This document shows, piece by piece, positions 1-8,666 of a DNA stretch of 64,000 bases (positions within the stretch are counted from its first letter, which is position 1; each line of letters opens with the position of its first letter). This DNA is from Rhizobiaceae bacterium (GTDB lineage Bacteria; Pseudomonadota; Alphaproteobacteria; Rhizobiales; Rhizobiaceae): positions 620,001 through 684,000 of the forward strand of contig JAMLJC010000002.1 in assembly GCA_023953845.1 (NCBI GenBank), in the 5' to 3' direction. Below the pieces are notes generated by a model, which was not told where the DNA came from, ran no database searches, and saw only the letters and a program-made list of their open reading frames with translations. The position numbers and the translations under genes are program-made.

Positions 1-2013
1 GGCCGACCGCTGATATTCGAGAGCGTGACGGAGCAGATTGCGCCGCACGGCAGCGCCGGCGCGCAGCCCGCGCTTTCGGGTCGCTACAGGCTGGAAGACG
101 GGCGATTCGCCGTGCCTTCGTTCCAGTTGCTCGCCGAAAAATACCTCGATCCCAAATACGCGCCGGAAGCCGTGGCCGCCGAAACGGGCGTCGCTGCCGA
201 GACGATTCGCGGACTTGTCGCCGAGATCGGACGTATAGCCTTCGATGAAGCGATCACGGTGGAGCAGGCATGGACCGATATGAACGGCCAGCGCCACGCG
301 TCCTTCATCGGACGTCCGGTGTCATTCCACGCCATGCGGGGCATCTCAGCCCATTCCAACGGTTTCCAGACCGCGCGGGCGCTGCACATGCTGCAGGTGC
401 TGATCGGCGCGGTCGATTGCCCCGGCGGCTTCCGTTTCGAGCCGCCCTATCCCAAGCCTGTGGAGGCGCATCCGACGCCGCATGGACGCGCCGAGCATTT
501 CGGGTCGAACAAGCCCCTATCTGGGCCGCATCTGGGTTTCCCGCGCGGGCCGGAGGACATGCTGATCGACAAGGAGGGCAGGCCGACGCGGCTCGACAAG
601 GCCTTTTCGTGGGATGCGCCGTTCGCGGTCCATGGCGCCATGCAAATGGTCATCGCCAATGCGCATGCCGGCGACCCGTACCCGATCGACGTCCTGTTCC
701 TCTATATGGCCAACATGGCCTGGAACTCGTCCATGAACACGGCGGGCACGATCAGGATGCTGGAGGATCGGGACCCGGAAACCGGCGAGTACAGGATTCC
801 GAAGATCATCTATTCGGACGCCTATGCGTCGGAAATGGTCGCCTATGCCGATCTCGTTCTGCCGGACACGACCTATCTCGAACGGCACGACTGCATCTCG
901 CTGCTCGATCGGCCGATCACGGAACCGGACGCTGTGCAGGATGCGATCCGCTGGCCGGTCGTGGAGCCCGACCGCGACGTGCGCGGATTTCAGACCGTCA
1001 TCCTCGATCTCGGGGCACGGCTGCGGCTGCCGGGCTTTGCCGACAGTCGCGGCATGCCGATCTACAAGGACTACGCGGACTACATCGTGCGCCACGAGCG
1101 GCGGCCGGGAATCGGGCCGCTGGCGGGTTTTCGCGGCGCGAATGGCGACCGGGCAGGGCGGGGTGCGGCCAATCCGGACCAGTTGCAGCGCTATATCGAG
1201 AACGGCTCGTTCTTTTCGGCCCACATTCCGCTCGAAGCGCAGTTCTTCAAGCATGCGAACAGGGCATATCAGGACTTTGCCGTGCGCATGGGGTTCTTCG
1301 ACGAGCCCAAGCCGGTGACGTTCCAACTCTACCAGGAATCGCTGCAGAAATTCAGGCTCTCGGCGGAAGGCATGCGGGAACCGGTGGCGCCCGAAACGCA
1401 CCGGCAGCGCATACTGGACACGTTCACGCCGCTTCCCGACTGGTATCGGCCATTCGAGGAAGATATGGTTTCGCGCGAGGCGTTTCCCTACCACGCGATC
1501 ACGCAGCGGCCTGCGGCGATGTACCATTCGTGGGGGTCGATGAACGCGTGGCTGCGGCAGATCCACACAAAAAACGTGCTCTACGTGCCGGGCGCTGTCT
1601 GCGACGCCGAGGGACTGAAGACAGGCGACTGGGCCTGGGTAACGTCGCATCACGGCCGTATCAAGGTGGAGATCGCACGGACCGAAGCCGCCAACTCTGA
1701 CACGATGTGGACGTGGAACGCGATCGGCAAGCGGGAAGCCGCATGGGCGCTGGACAAGCGCGCTCCGGAGGCCCAAAAGGGATTTCTTTTGAACCATTTG
1801 ATAAAGGAACTTCTACCGCCGAAGGACGACGGAATGCGGTGGTCGAACGCCGATCCGGTCACCGGCCAGGCGGCCTGGTACGACCTGCGCGTCCGCATCG
1901 AGAAGGCGAAGCCCGGCGAAGTCAGCGAGCCGCATCTCGCGGCGTTGCGCGAGCCCGCGCCGGCTGATGTGCCGGCGAATGAACTTCGCTACGGGCAGGA
2001 GTGGGCGCATTGA
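1..2013 (+). CDS. soeA: Sulfite dehydrogenase (SoeA-like) molybdopterin subunit, 5' end cut off
   Basis: Catalytic subunit of a DMSO-reductase-superfamily enzyme that binds a bis-molybdopterin guanine dinucleotide. In the Soe system it oxidises sulfite to sulfate on the cytoplasmic side and passes electrons through an iron-sulfur subunit to the quinone pool. The frame is open from base 1 (reads GRPLIFES before the GTG at 25), so the true start and the N-terminal [4Fe-4S] region lie outside the window; about 670 residues are visible. The C-terminal part has the molybdopterin-dinucleotide-binding look (AWLRQIHTKNVLYVPG, then GLKTGDWAWV). The stop overlaps the start of the Fe-S subunit gene, and a DmsC-like anchor follows, giving the A-B-C order of soeABC. 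Thiosulfate, polysulfide or DMSO reductases have the same architecture, so the substrate is inferred from overall resemblance and gene order. Confidence 0.82.
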   Translation, partial: GRPLIFESVTEQIAPHGSAGAQPALSGRYRLEDGRFAVPSFQLLAEKYLDPKYAPEAVAAETGVAAETIRGLVAEIGRIAFDEAITVEQAWTDMNGQRHASFIGRPVSFHAMRGISAHSNGFQTARALHMLQVLIGAVDCPGGFRFEPPYPKPVEAHPTPHGRAEHFGSNKPLSGPHLGFPRGPEDMLIDKEGRPTRLDKAFSWDAPFAVHGAMQMVIANAHAGDPYPIDVLFLYMANMAWNSSMNTAGTIRMLEDRDPETGEYRIPKIIYSDAYASEMVAYADLVLPDTTYLERHDCISLLDRPITEPDAVQDAIRWPVVEPDRDVRGFQTVILDLGARLRLPGFADSRGMPIYKDYADYIVRHERRPGIGPLAGFRGANGDRAGRGAANPDQLQRYIENGSFFSAHIPLEAQFFKHANRAYQDFAVRMGFFDEPKPVTFQLYQESLQKFRLSAEGMREPVAPETHRQRILDTFTPLPDWYRPFEEDMVSREAFPYHAITQRPAAMYHSWGSMNAWLRQIHTKNVLYVPGAVCDAEGLKTGDWAWVTSHHGRIKVEIARTEAANSDTMWTWNAIGKREAAWALDKRAPEAQKGFLLNHLIKELLPPKDDGMRWSNADPVTGQAAWYDLRVRIEKAKPGEVSEPHLAALREPAPADVPANELRYGQEWAH

Positions 2014-2771
2014 CCAGCCTGCCATCCCTGCCGACACCGAAAAAGCTTGGGCTCGTGATCGATCTCGACGTGTGCGTCGGCTGCCATGCCTGCGTCATCT
2101 CCTGCAAGGAGTGGAATACTGGCGGTTACGGCAGCGCGCTTTCCGATCAGGACCCGTATGGGCCGGACGTGTCGGGCACCTTCCTCAACCGCATCCACAG
2201 TTTCGAGGTGGTGCCCGAAGACGGCAAGGTCATCGGCGAAGCCGGCGATGCGCGGATCGTGCATTTCCCGAAATCCTGCCTGCATTGCGAGGATGCGCCC
2301 TGCGTGACCGTCTGCCCGACCGGCGCCTCCTACAAGCGCTCGGCGGACGGCATCGTGCTCGTCGACGAGAGCAAGTGCATCGGCTGCGGGCTGTGTGCAT
2401 GGGCGTGTCCCTATGGTGCGCGCGAAATGGACCTTGCCGCCGGCGTCATGAAGAAATGCACGCTTTGCGTCGACCGCATTTACAACGAAACGCTCGCCGA
2501 GATCGACCGCGTGCCGTCCTGCGTCCGCACCTGCCCGGCCAATGCGCGGCATTTCGGCGATTTCGCCGACCCGGAATCCAACGTGTCGATCATGGTCGCG
2601 GAGCGCGGCGGCATGGATCTGATGCCGGAGCAGGGGACGCGTCCGGTCAACAAATACCTTCCGCCGCGTCCGAGGACCGTGCTCGCCGACAGCGCTCCGC
2701 GAACGGCCGCAGACACCGGCGGCACAACCGGGTTCTTCGCATGGCTCGACGGCGTGCTGGAGCGGATGTGA
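2010..2771 (+). CDS. soeB: Four-cluster ferredoxin subunit (SoeB-like)
   Basis: Electron-transfer subunit of the molybdoenzyme, carrying electrons between the molybdenum subunit and the membrane anchor. Four cysteine groups typical of DmsB/SoeB are visible: CVGCHACVISC, CLHCEDAPCVTVC, CIGCGLCAWAC and CTLCVDR with a distant CVRTC. I chose the TTG at 2010 because an AGGAG sits about 8 bases upstream and because it overlaps the soeA stop (TTGA); the in-frame GTG at 2001 has the ribosome-binding site almost on top of it. The result is 253 residues, normal for the family. The C-terminal tail after about residue 215 is rich in Pro and Ala. It is translationally coupled to soeA and followed 14 bases later by soeC. 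Confidence 0.88.
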   Translation: MTSLPSLPTPKKLGLVIDLDVCVGCHACVISCKEWNTGGYGSALSDQDPYGPDVSGTFLNRIHSFEVVPEDGKVIGEAGDARIVHFPKSCLHCEDAPCVTVCPTGASYKRSADGIVLVDESKCIGCGLCAWACPYGAREMDLAAGVMKKCTLCVDRIYNETLAEIDRVPSCVRTCPANARHFGDFADPESNVSIMVAERGGMDLMPEQGTRPVNKYLPPRPRTVLADSAPRTAADTGGTTGFFAWLDGVLERM

Positions 2772-2785
2772 GACAGTTCGCCTGA

Positions 2786-3712
2786 ATGCATCCCGCTTTT
2801 TCCATCATCATCTTCTCGACGCTATCCGGTCTCGGCTACGGGCTGGCGGCGGTGCTCGGGCTCGGTCTTCTGGACCCGGCCGCCTCCGCGACCAAGGTCG
2901 CGCATTTGGCAGCGCTTGCGCTGATCAGTGCCGGCCTGTTGTCCTCGACACTGCACCTCGGCAATCCGCAGCGCGCATGGCGGGCCTTTTCGCAATGGCG
3001 GTCGAGCTGGCTGTCGCGCGAGGGCGTCATGGCGATCCTCGCTTTCGTGCCGCTCACATGGTCGGCCGTCGCGTCGTGGTGGAGCGGCGCCTATCATCCG
3101 CTGCCGGGTATTCTAGGTGCAGTGCTGGCGGCCGGTACGGTCTATTGCACCTCGATGATCTATGCTTCGCTGCGTTCCGTCGACGCGTGGCATACGCGGC
3201 TGACGCCGGCCTGCTACCTGTTTTTCGCGGCAGCCGGTGGCGGCCTTCTTGCCACCTTCTTTGCGTTCGCCGGAGGTGGAGTTGCGCGATTTCCGACGCT
3301 GCTGGCGGCTGTCGCGCTGCTGGCTGCCTGGGGCGTCAAGCTGTCCTGGTGGAAGCGCCTGCGGACGCTGACGCCGCTATCCTCGCCTGAAAGCGCTACC
3401 GGCCTCGGTAATATCGGAAGGGTGAGCCTGTTCGAGCGACCGCATGTCAACGAAAACTACCTGACCCGCGAGATGGGATTTCGCATCGCCCGGAAGCATG
3501 CCGACAAGCTGCGCCGGATCGCGCTCCTCATCGGCGCCACAGTGCCCGCAGTCATCGTTGCCTTGCTGCTGCTTCTGGCGTCCCAAGGCGGTGTCGTGCC
3601 GGCGGCTGCCGCCGCCGCTGCCGCGTTGTGCTTTGCCGCAGGCGTTTTCATCGAACGCTGGCTGTTCTTCGCTGAAGCGCGTCACGCCGTGATGAACTAT
3701 TATGGAAGCTGA
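2786..3712 (+). CDS. soeC: Membrane anchor subunit, DmsC family (SoeC-like)
   Basis: Integral membrane quinone-interacting anchor of the sulfite dehydrogenase, 308 residues. About eight hydrophobic segments are readable, starting with FSIIIFSTLSGLGYGLAAVL and ending with a hydrophobic Ala-rich helix before the C-terminus (FIERWLFFAEARHAVMNYY). The pattern SSTLHLGNPQRAWRAF in the first third is characteristic of DmsC-type anchors. It is the last gene of the soe operon; its stop lies only 9 bases from the end of the convergent lpxXL gene, with no obvious terminator between. Confidence 0.85.
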   Translation: MHPAFSIIIFSTLSGLGYGLAAVLGLGLLDPAASATKVAHLAALALISAGLLSSTLHLGNPQRAWRAFSQWRSSWLSREGVMAILAFVPLTWSAVASWWSGAYHPLPGILGAVLAAGTVYCTSMIYASLRSVDAWHTRLTPACYLFFAAAGGGLLATFFAFAGGGVARFPTLLAAVALLAAWGVKLSWWKRLRTLTPLSSPESATGLGNIGRVSLFERPHVNENYLTREMGFRIARKHADKLRRIALLIGATVPAVIVALLLLLASQGGVVPAAAAAAAALCFAAGVFIERWLFFAEARHAVMNYYGS

Positions 3713-3721
3713 CGTGCCGCG

Positions 3722-4657
3722 CTATTTCGTCTTCGGCGGCGTCAGCGCCCAGCGCTTGTGGAACCACATCCACTGACCGGGATGTTCGCGCACCCAGCGT
3801 TCCACAATGTCGTTCAGAAGCTGCGCAGTGGCCTTCGCGTCGATAGCGCCCCTTGCGTCGCGCGGCAGATCTATTTTCGGCTCGACCTCCAGCCGGTAGC
3901 GATTGCCGGGCAGGCGGATGCAGCGCGCGGGATAGACGTCGCAGTCATATTGCCGGGCGAGTTTCGGCACCAGCGGCGAGGTCTCGCATTCGCGGCCGAA
4001 GAAGGTAGTGCGGATGCCGTTCTGGAATTTCTGATCGACCAGCACGCCGATGGTGCCGTTTGCCTCGAGGATGCGGGCCAGCGCGAAAGCCACGCCGCGC
4101 CGTGAAGCGAGCAGGTTGCCGATGCCGGCGCTACGCGCCTTCATGATGTAGCGGGCGAGAAACGGATTGTTGGGCGGGCGGAACATGAAAGCGGCGTCGA
4201 GCCCGTAATGGGTACCGGCGACGGCCAGCATCTCGAAATTGCCGACATGGGCGGTGAGCGTGATCCGCGGCTTCCTGCTGGCCGCCATCTCGTCGAAGCG
4301 GTCGATGCCGATCACTTCGACACGACCCACCTTGTCTGATTTGGAATCGAAGTCGAAGAGCGTGTCGAGAAAGATGTATTCGACCGCAAGGCGAGCCATG
4401 TTGGCCCACATGTCTGAGGCGATACGCTGGATCTCGGCTTCGGATTTCTCCGGAAAAGCCTTGCGCAGATTGTCGACGGCGACGCGATGCCGGCTGACTT
4501 TGGGGCCGACCCAGCGCCCGAAGCGGTCGGCCAGGTTGAGCGCCCGATCCGGCGGCACCAGCCGCATAAGACTGAGGAAGCCGATGGCGAATTGTGCGAT
4601 CAGCCAGTAGTTCGCGACCTTCAGCCAGTTGGCGAGGCGGAACAGGAGGGGCCGCAT
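3722..4657 (-). CDS. lpxXL: Lipid A very-long-chain acyltransferase, LpxL/HtrB family
   Basis: Acyltransferase of the LpxL/HtrB family, 311 residues, predicted at the inner membrane; in rhizobia LpxXL moves the very-long 27-hydroxy acyl chain from AcpXL to lipid A. The catalytic HX4E motif is present (HVGNFE). The N-terminus has a hydrophobic anchor (WLIAQFAIGFLSL) and the C-terminus has the family pattern GQWMWFHKRW. An in-frame extension upstream to 4948 overlaps the dehydrogenase gene and reads as non-coding shadow; the ATG at 4657 forms a TGATG overlap with the stop of the upstream gene, which fixes the start. It is the last gene of the acpXL cluster, and the substrate assignment rests on that context. 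Confidence 0.88.
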   Translation of the reverse strand: MRPLLFRLANWLKVANYWLIAQFAIGFLSLMRLVPPDRALNLADRFGRWVGPKVSRHRVAVDNLRKAFPEKSEAEIQRIASDMWANMARLAVEYIFLDTLFDFDSKSDKVGRVEVIGIDRFDEMAASRKPRITLTAHVGNFEMLAVAGTHYGLDAAFMFRPPNNPFLARYIMKARSAGIGNLLASRRGVAFALARILEANGTIGVLVDQKFQNGIRTTFFGRECETSPLVPKLARQYDCDVYPARCIRLPGNRYRLEVEPKIDLPRDARGAIDAKATAQLLNDIVERWVREHPGQWMWFHKRWALTPPKTK

Positions 4658-5685
4658 CAGGCCACTCGGAGAATGATCTTGCCGAAGACGTCGCGGGTTT
4701 CCATGCGCGCCAGCGCGGCCCCGATGCCGTCGAACCCGACCTCTGTATCGATGACGGGTTGGACGATCCCGGCAGCCATCTTCTGCATGGCGTCGGCCAT
4801 GTTCTCCATGCGGCAGCCGAACGAGCCGAGGATCTTCAGTTGCTGCTGGAAGAGCTGCATCAGGTTCACGGAGGTGGAAACACCCGAGGTGGAGCCGCAG
4901 GTGACCAGCCTGCCGCCGCGTTTCAGGCAGAGCATGGAGCCCGCCCATGTGTCTGCGCCGACATGCTCGAAAACGACGTCAACGCCCTTCTTCTTCGTCA
5001 GCTTGCGGACCACGCCCTCGAAGCGATCCTCGCGGTAGTTGATGACGTGATCGGCGCCGAGCGCCTTCGCCTTCTCGATCTTGTCGTTGGAGCCGACCGT
5101 GGTGATGACGGTACAGCCCATGCGGCGGGCGAGCTGGATCGCGGCGCTGCCGATGCCCGAGCCGCCGGCATGAATCAGGATCGTCTCGCCCGGCTGGAGC
5201 TTGGCGTTGTCGAACAGCATGTGCTCGACCGTGCCGAAGGTGATCGGCGCGACCGCCGCACCAACGTCCGTTACTCCGGGTGGGGCAGGGACAAGCAGGC
5301 GCGCCGGCAGGTTGATCTTCTCCTGCGCGAAGCCGTCGAGATGGAAGCCGTGCACGCCGCCGACATTCTCGCACAGATTGTCGCGCTTCTCGCGGCAGGC
5401 CCTGCACAGCCCGCAGGTGCGTGCGCCGAAGATTGAAACGAGCTGGCCGGGAACGAGGCCGGACACGCCGGGGCCGATGGAATCCACCACGCCCGAGGCT
5501 TCAGCACCGATCACCAGCGGCATCTTGCGCTTGGCGAAGGCCATGCCGCGCCAGCCCCAGACGTCGATATGGTTCAGCGCCACGACCTTGATGGCAACGG
5601 TCACTTCACCTGTTTCCGGGGCCGGAGGCGGGGGCAGGTCGACCGTTTCAAGACGGCGGTCTTCGACGAGTTGCAGTGCGCGCAT
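4657..5685 (-). CDS. Zinc-binding alcohol dehydrogenase of the acpXL cluster
   Basis: Medium-chain (MDR) zinc-dependent dehydrogenase/reductase, 342 residues, corresponding to adh2XL in rhizobial acpXL clusters, where a role in making or modifying the very-long acyl chain is proposed. The GroES-like half carries the structural zinc motif CGLCRACREKRDNLC, and the Rossmann half has AGGSGIGSAAIQLARRMG. I prefer the ATG at 5685 over a TTG at 5700, which lacks a ribosome-binding site. It lies 30 bases behind fabF1XL and overlaps lpxXL by one base, so it is almost certainly co-transcribed. The precise reaction is not readable from sequence. Confidence 0.82.
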   Translation of the reverse strand: MRALQLVEDRRLETVDLPPPPAPETGEVTVAIKVVALNHIDVWGWRGMAFAKRKMPLVIGAEASGVVDSIGPGVSGLVPGQLVSIFGARTCGLCRACREKRDNLCENVGGVHGFHLDGFAQEKINLPARLLVPAPPGVTDVGAAVAPITFGTVEHMLFDNAKLQPGETILIHAGGSGIGSAAIQLARRMGCTVITTVGSNDKIEKAKALGADHVINYREDRFEGVVRKLTKKKGVDVVFEHVGADTWAGSMLCLKRGGRLVTCGSTSGVSTSVNLMQLFQQQLKILGSFGCRMENMADAMQKMAAGIVQPVIDTEVGFDGIGAALARMETRDVFGKIILRVA

Positions 5686-5715
5686 GAAGCTATCCGACAA
5701 GACTATCGGCTGCGC

Positions 5716-6984
5716 TTAGACGGCTTCACGGGCCATGACAAGGCAGGCGTTCTGCCCGCCGAAGCCGAAGGAATTGGAGAGCACCATGGCCACGTCGGCC
5801 GGGCGCTTTGCGTTCGGCACCACGTCGAGCTCGATATTCGGATCCGGCACGTCATAGTTGATGGTCGGCGGAATGACGCCTTCGCGCATGGTGAGCAGGG
5901 AAAACGCTGCCTCGATGGCGCCGGCGGCGGAAAGCGTGTGGCCGATCATCGACTTGTTGGAGGAGATCGGGATCGACTTCATGCGCTCGCCGAAGACCGT
6001 CGATAGGGACAGATGCTCCATCTTGTCGTTTTCCGGCGTCGAGGTGCCGTGCGCGTTGATATAGTCGATATCTTCCGTGGAGACGCCGGCATCGGCCAGC
6101 GCCGCGGAAACGGCCGCAATTGCGGGGGACCCGTCGGGCTTCGAACGCGTGCGGTGGAAATCATCCGCCTTCTCGCCGCAACCCTTCATGATGCCGAGCA
6201 CGGTTGCGCCGCGCGCCGTAGCGCTTTCGAGCGACTCGAGCACGAGGGCCGCCGCGCCTTCCGCGAGCACGAAGCCGTCGCGATCCTTGGAGAACGGTTT
6301 TGAGGCCCGTTCCGGCGCGCCATTCTGGGTAGAGAGCGCAGACAGCAGAGAGAAGCGGATCAGCGCTTCCGCCGTTGCGGAGCCATCGGACCCGATGGAG
6401 AGCGCGCGATCCGTCTCGCCGCGCCGGATCGCCTCGACGCCGAGCTGTATCGCCGTGGCGCCCGAGGCGCAGGCGGTCGACAGGGTGATCGGCAGGCCGG
6501 TCACGCCGAAACGGTCGGCAAGACGATCGGCAATGGCTGCGAAAAGCGTCGTTTCCTCAATCGCGCTGTCGTTGAGACCCTTGGCGGCGGCAAGAAGGCG
6601 GTCGTAGCCCGAGCCATCCTTGCCAGACGCATAGAGCGCAAAACGGTCATGCCAACTGATCTCGACCGGGGGGGAGGCGAGGAACAACGGACCTTCGAAA
6701 TCGTCGCTGATGCCGGACTGGCCGATGGCCTCCGCCGCGGCCATCTCGGCAAGCTCGTGGGTGAGGGCGGTCGCGCCCTTGCTGCTCGACGGCAGGAAAT
6801 CGATCATGCCGGAAATGGTCGTGTTCAGGTGATCGATCGGAAAGCGGCTGATGCGCTTGATGCCGGACTTGCCGGCGGTGAGTGCAGCCCAGTTCTCGGC
6901 CTTGCCAACGCCCAGCGGCGTCACCATGCCGATACCGGTGACGGCGACGATCGGTCGCCCAAGATGATCCCTGAAATTCGGCAT
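5716..6984 (-). CDS. fabF1XL: Beta-ketoacyl-ACP synthase II type (FabF1XL-like), catalytic
   Basis: Condensing enzyme, 422 residues, of the FabF family, expected to extend the acyl chain on AcpXL. All three catalytic positions are present: the nucleophile in STACASG (Cys172), the first histidine in NAHGTSTPEND, and the second in KSMIGHTLSAAGAIEA. The gene starts with ATG and is preceded by AGAGAGG. It lies 12 bases behind a second ketosynthase-like gene whose product lacks the cysteine, so the two probably form a pair. Upstream is acpXL, downstream adh and lpxXL. Confidence 0.9.
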   Translation of the reverse strand: MPNFRDHLGRPIVAVTGIGMVTPLGVGKAENWAALTAGKSGIKRISRFPIDHLNTTISGMIDFLPSSSKGATALTHELAEMAAAEAIGQSGISDDFEGPLFLASPPVEISWHDRFALYASGKDGSGYDRLLAAAKGLNDSAIEETTLFAAIADRLADRFGVTGLPITLSTACASGATAIQLGVEAIRRGETDRALSIGSDGSATAEALIRFSLLSALSTQNGAPERASKPFSKDRDGFVLAEGAAALVLESLESATARGATVLGIMKGCGEKADDFHRTRSKPDGSPAIAAVSAALADAGVSTEDIDYINAHGTSTPENDKMEHLSLSTVFGERMKSIPISSNKSMIGHTLSAAGAIEAAFSLLTMREGVIPPTINYDVPDPNIELDVVPNAKRPADVAMVLSNSFGFGGQNACLVMAREAV

Positions 6985-6996
6985 GGCTGCCTCTCT

Positions 6997-8184
6997 TTAG
7001 CCCACTGCCTTGACGACCGCGACGCCCTCGCCAGTGACGTGGCCGATGATCGTCGCAATCGCCTGACCTGGTTTCGTATCCATGGCCTGTTCGGCGCTTT
7101 CCAGCGGCGGCAGCGCCGAGCGCCTGGAGACCGCCAGCGCTGCGAGAGCCACCGCGAAGGGAAACTGCGCCTCCTGCAGGTGGCCGATCGCTGTCGCCAG
7201 CGCACGTGCGCGCAAACCAGGGCGAGCGGCGATCGCGGCCCGTTCGGCCTCCGACGCCTGTCTCGCGCCCGACGCGCCTGCAACGACCAGCGTCTCGCCT
7301 TCGGCGGCCAGCGCCTTGTCTATAAGCCGCGCCAGCGATGCCGCGCGGTCCGGGTTGCTCGCGGACGCACGTCCCGCAAGCACCTTCGTCAGTTGTGCGT
7401 AGACGCGTGCGCCGCGCCCGGCGGCATGTTCGGCCGACTCGAGCACGAGGAATGCACCCCCGGAGCCCGCAACCATGCCGCCGCCCGGCGCGGAAGCGCG
7501 CTGCCAGACCGGCAGCCACTCGCCTTCGTGCAGATGGCGGCCGAGCGCATGGCCGAGCAGCATGCTGCGGTGCGTTGCCTGAAAGGCGCCGCCGACGAGC
7601 GTGATATGCGATTGGCCGGACGCGATGCGCGCATGCGCGGTGCCGAGCGCGGTCACGCCGCAGCCTTCCTCGCCCATGAAGGTGCGGGAGGAACCGGTGA
7701 CGCTGTGGACGATCGAAATGTTGCCGGCCAGCAGGTTGGAAAGCTGGGCCAGAAACAGCGTGGGCCGCAGTTCCGTGGTGAGCTTTTCGTTGAGCAGGAG
7801 GTCGTGGTCAGCGCGCGCCTCGGAGGCGGCCATGATCGCCTCGTCAACGGCTTCGTCGCGCTCGCCGCCGCCCGCTGCGATAATCATGTCGGTACGCGAA
7901 AGCAGATCCTTGTCGGCCTTTACACCGGCATCGTCGAGCGCGAGCCCCGCTGTATAGGTCCCCAGGCGCTGCCAGAGCTCCATCTGGCGCTGGTCCGAGC
8001 GCTTCGGGATCTGCAGGTTCCAGTCGATTTCCGGAAGCGGATGAAAACTGTAAGGCGCGAAGGAGGTCTGGTCGACGTTAGGCCGGAAGCCGGGTGCGGC
8101 GAGGGCGCCCCAATGTGCCTCCGTGCCCTCCCCGAGCGAGGAGACCAGACCGATGCCGGTGATGACGACGTCTTGGTCAGCCAT
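6997..8184 (-). CDS. fabF2XL: Ketosynthase-like protein lacking the catalytic cysteine (FabF2XL-like)
   Basis: FabF-fold protein of 395 residues in the acpXL cluster. The fold is recognisable: N-terminal VVITGIGLVSSLGEGTEAHW, then LSNLLAGNISI, ALGTAHARIASG and LVGG. Aligned without gaps to the consensus around GPSxTVSTACASGAQAIGEA, the nucleophile position is Glu173, with a cysteine two residues later. The NAHGT histidine motif is not visible, and near the C-terminus only IIGHVTGEG resembles the second histidine region. This is the pattern of the chain-length factor (KS-beta) of aromatic polyketide systems, so the protein is probably a non-catalytic partner of FabF1XL. It starts 27 bases after acpXL, where other rhizobia have fabZXL. 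Confidence 0.85.
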   Translation of the reverse strand: MADQDVVITGIGLVSSLGEGTEAHWGALAAPGFRPNVDQTSFAPYSFHPLPEIDWNLQIPKRSDQRQMELWQRLGTYTAGLALDDAGVKADKDLLSRTDMIIAAGGGERDEAVDEAIMAASEARADHDLLLNEKLTTELRPTLFLAQLSNLLAGNISIVHSVTGSSRTFMGEEGCGVTALGTAHARIASGQSHITLVGGAFQATHRSMLLGHALGRHLHEGEWLPVWQRASAPGGGMVAGSGGAFLVLESAEHAAGRGARVYAQLTKVLAGRASASNPDRAASLARLIDKALAAEGETLVVAGASGARQASEAERAAIAARPGLRARALATAIGHLQEAQFPFAVALAALAVSRRSALPPLESAEQAMDTKPGQAIATIIGHVTGEGVAVVKAVG

Positions 8185-8211
8185 GGGCTTGCCTTGTCGG
8201 CCGCTCGGTCC

Positions 8212-8493
8212 TCAGGCGGACTTGGCGGCCACCAGTTCGTCGATCTTGGCGCACAGGTTCTTCATGACGAAATATTCTTCCGTCGAGCCACGGCCTTCAT
8301 TCACGTCCTGCGTCCACTTCTCCAGCGGCACCTTGATGCCGAACTCCTTGTCGATGGCGAAGACGATGTCGAGGAAATCCAGGCTGTCGATGCCCAGATC
8401 ATCGATCGTGTGGCTCTCGGGAGTGATCTTGTCGCGGTCGATTTCGCTGGTGGAGGCGATGATGTCGGCAACTCTGTCGAAGGTGGTCGGCAC
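8212..8493 (-). CDS. acpXL: Acyl carrier protein AcpXL
   Basis: Dedicated acyl carrier protein of 93 residues on which the very-long-chain hydroxy fatty acid of rhizobial lipid A is built. The phosphopantetheine attachment site is Ser37 in GIDSLDFLD. The sequence VPLEKWTQDVNEG and the length, greater than a housekeeping ACP of about 78 residues, fit AcpXL. The start is GTG, supported by AAGGA five bases upstream. It is the first gene of the minus-strand cluster running to lpxXL. The untranslated leader contains a perfect six-base-pair hairpin (8561-8566 with 8574-8579). Confidence 0.93.
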   Translation of the reverse strand: MPTTFDRVADIIASTSEIDRDKITPESHTIDDLGIDSLDFLDIVFAIDKEFGIKVPLEKWTQDVNEGRGSTEEYFVMKNLCAKIDELVAAKSA

Positions 8494-8666
8494 GGGAGTT
8501 CCTTGAGTGAACTTCGTTGGAAACGGATATCTTGAATCGACCGGCTCTTATTCGCTTTTCGCCGACAAGGGAAGTCGGCTCCGGCCTTGCCGTGTGTCTG
8601 CAGATATGCGCCCGGCCACCGTTTTGCGCAACCCCGCGCAGCCCTCCGGCTGTGGCGACGGATAGC

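Noticed and set aside
270..1797. Long open frames on both strands overlapping soeA (476 and 426 codons)
   Set aside because: Arg/Ala/Gly-rich translations without recognisable domains; they mirror the high-GC codon pattern of soeA, whose own product has clear family motifs.
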